The position numbers and the translations under genes were made by a program. Below are positions 62,913 to 64,000 of a stretch of 64,000 nucleotides of DNA, one piece after another (position 1 is the first letter of the stretch; each line of letters begins with the position of its first letter). The notes beneath the pieces were generated by a model. The model was not told the origin of the DNA and searched no databases. It was given only the letters and a program-made list of their open reading frames with translations. Origin of the DNA: an uncultured Bacilli bacterium (GTDB lineage: Bacteria; Bacillota_I; Bacilli_A; RF39; UBA660); NCBI GenBank assembly GCA_934096235.1, contig CAKOLO010000001.1, positions 186,001 to 250,000 on the forward strand, in the 5' to 3' direction.

Positions 62913-63767
62913 CTAAAATAAACTATCTAATCCACCAAAAATAGAATTAACTAACACTTTATAAGCAATAAATCCACCAACTATAATTACAGTTGATAAA
63001 CAAACTAAATGATAATATATCCTAGTATTTTTATTATCTATAACAACTATATCATTAACAAGTTCTATTAGTGTTACTAAAGTATATACAAATCCAACAA
63101 CAGTAGTGGCTATTCCAAGAGGAGAATATATCATTGATAATATTGGTGAAAGCAGTAAAGAGCATGTAGCAAAAGGAACAACAGATGTAGTAGCAGCACC
63201 AATTAAATTTGAAAATTTAGCATTTTTCTTAATTACTAAACTTCCTAAATAATAAACACCAGCTATCGCAGCAATAATACCAGCATAAACTAACAAGTCT
63301 AATCCAATAACTTTAAAATATTCTACGTCTCCTAAATTATCCCAATTCCAAGTAACTTCACCTGAAAAGAAACTTTTATGTCTAACTGCAGAAATCATAG
63401 TAGAAAGTAAATTAATAGCAGTCATAATACCAACTACTATAAGAGTTAATATAGATGCATTCTTAATATCTCCTAAAGTACTTTCATTATTTTTATAAGT
63501 ATCATATGGTTTTAACAATGATCCTAAAAGATATTTAACATAATCTAATTTACCACTTGATACTTGATTATTATTATATGAATTAACATTATTTGTATTA
63601 TTCATATTGTTATAGGTTCCATTATCAAAATTATTATTTTGAAGTTCGCTATTCATATTATTATTTACCTCTAAATTTGCACCACACTTAATGCAAAATT
63701 TAGCATTTGCTAAGTTTGTAATTCCACAGTTAGGACAAACTTTAGTATTGTTTAAATTACCATTCAT
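62913..63767 (-). CDS. Zinc-ribbon protein with Yip1-like multi-pass membrane domain
   Basis: 284 residues. An N-terminal zinc ribbon (CPNCGITNLANAKFCIKCG) and Asn-rich linker (about 30-75) are followed by five transmembrane segments from about residue 105 to the end, a layout like Yip1/DUF-type zinc-ribbon membrane proteins of Firmicutes. GGTGG precedes the ATG. It lies just upstream of the other zinc-ribbon gene with a 70-base gap, so they may share a transcript. Function unknown. Confidence 0.72.
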   Translation of the reverse strand: MNGNLNNTKVCPNCGITNLANAKFCIKCGANLEVNNNMNSELQNNNFDNGTYNNMNNTNNVNSYNNNQVSSGKLDYVKYLLGSLLKPYDTYKNNESTLGDIKNASILTLIVVGIMTAINLLSTMISAVRHKSFFSGEVTWNWDNLGDVEYFKVIGLDLLVYAGIIAAIAGVYYLGSLVIKKNAKFSNLIGAATTSVVPFATCSLLLSPILSMIYSPLGIATTVVGFVYTLVTLIELVNDIVVIDNKNTRIYYHLVCLSTVIIVGGFIAYKVLVNSIFGGLDSLF

Positions 63768-63830
63768 ATCTTTATACCACCTTTATTATAAAAATATTAT
63801 ATCACATATATTTCACATATCAAACATTTT

Positions 63831-63866
63831 AAAATAAAAAAGTAATGACTTTAAAAGTCATTACTT
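63831..63866 (-). terminator. Intrinsic terminator of the clpB-type gene
   Basis: Eleven-bp stem AGTAATGACTT/AAGTCATTACT (63841-63851 and 63855-63865) followed on the minus strand by TTTTTATTTT. It overlaps the stop codon. Confidence 0.88.
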
Positions 63867-64000
63867 ATTAGAAATAACTATATCATTATTTTTATAGTCT
63901 ACCACTATCTCAGTATTTTGTCTTATTTCATTATTAATAAGTTTACGTGCGATTAAAGTTTCAAGTTTATTATTAACAAGTCTCTTTAAAGGTCTAGCAC
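63861..64000 (-). CDS. clpB: C-terminal end of a ClpB-type AAA+ chaperone (5' part outside the window)
   Basis: A minus-strand frame enters from the window edge and reads ARPLKRLVNNKLETLIARKL, then INNEIRQNTEIVVDYKNND to a TAA at 63861-63863 (45 residues seen). ARPLKR followed by an amphipathic helix and a short beta strand is the conserved end of ClpB/Hsp104 (D2 small domain). ClpC or ClpE are possible but end differently. Only this end is visible. Confidence 0.8.
   Translation of the reverse strand, partial: ARPLKRLVNNKLETLIARKLINNEIRQNTEIVVDYKNNDIVISNK

Noticed and set aside
2340..63998. Use of the Mycoplasma genetic code (TGA as Trp)
   Set aside because: TGA ends yidD and the HAD gene in good family length, and Trp is coded by TGG throughout.

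Overview
The window comes from a very AT-rich Gram-positive bacterium, most likely an uncultured, host-associated member of the Bacilli (RF39 / Erysipelotrichia-like gut lineages). The clues are typical Firmicutes genes and neighbourhoods (rlmB followed by a SigH-like sigma factor, sepF-divIVA, trxB, lgt, DnaE, glycyl-tRNA synthetase behind a T-box, spoIVA), strong AGGAGG ribosome binding sites, and a large set of BspA/DUF285 and TasA/CalY-like surface proteins. TGA is used as a stop (yidD at 15844-15846, the HAD gene at 19076-19078), so this is the standard bacterial code and not the Mycoplasma code. The species cannot be fixed from the sequence. Most genes lie on the minus strand.

Layout. 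1-2274: 3' part of a giant 25-residue-repeat surface protein. 2340-4550: tgt and queA (queuosine) behind a leader that holds a tRNA anticodon-arm look-alike. 4680-8089: a membrane protein, thioredoxin, CvpA and a TasA-like surface protein. 8205-11539 (plus strand): peptide deformylase, a collagen-like protein coupled to a frameshifted glycosyltransferase, and a membrane-anchored protein. 11585-15539: smc, rnc and a broken zinc-ribbon gene. 15628-16703 (plus): yidD and a ZnuA-like lipoprotein. 16729-25588: a HipA-like kinase, ruvB/HAD/ruvA, sigH-like, rlmB, trxB, lgt and small membrane proteins. 25703-30601: mscS, an Rpn-family nuclease and uvrA. 30740-35314: surface proteins with a prepilin-like protein. 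35374-41122: spoIVA, a Nudix hydrolase, a degenerate signal peptidase coupled to a divergent SecA, and a membrane protein. 41258-46677 (plus): three secreted proteins with sorting signals, two of them recent duplicates with duplicated leaders, facing a class B-type sortase. 47950-52838: dnaE and another surface protein. 52942-53224: a candidate type I toxin/antisense RNA locus. 53310-63998: divIVA, sepF, a T-box operon with glyS, a duplicated metallophosphoesterase, rnhB, an ATP-grasp gene, two zinc-ribbon membrane proteins and the 3' end of a ClpB-type gene.

Two themes connect the genes. The first is the cell surface. Five proteins share a TasA/CalY-like export region, three end in sortase-type signals, one is collagen-like, one is prepilin-like, and the window supplies a sortase, a divergent SecA, a degenerate signal peptidase and Lgt. 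The second is RNA-level control: a glycine T-box, an anticodon-arm mimic before queA, duplicated switch-like leaders and an antisense RNA. SpoIVA and a SigH-like factor suggest that the organism, or its recent ancestor, sporulates. Convergent and end-of-operon genes are separated by clear intrinsic terminators, so operon limits can be read directly. No tRNA, rRNA, CRISPR array or insertion sequence was seen.
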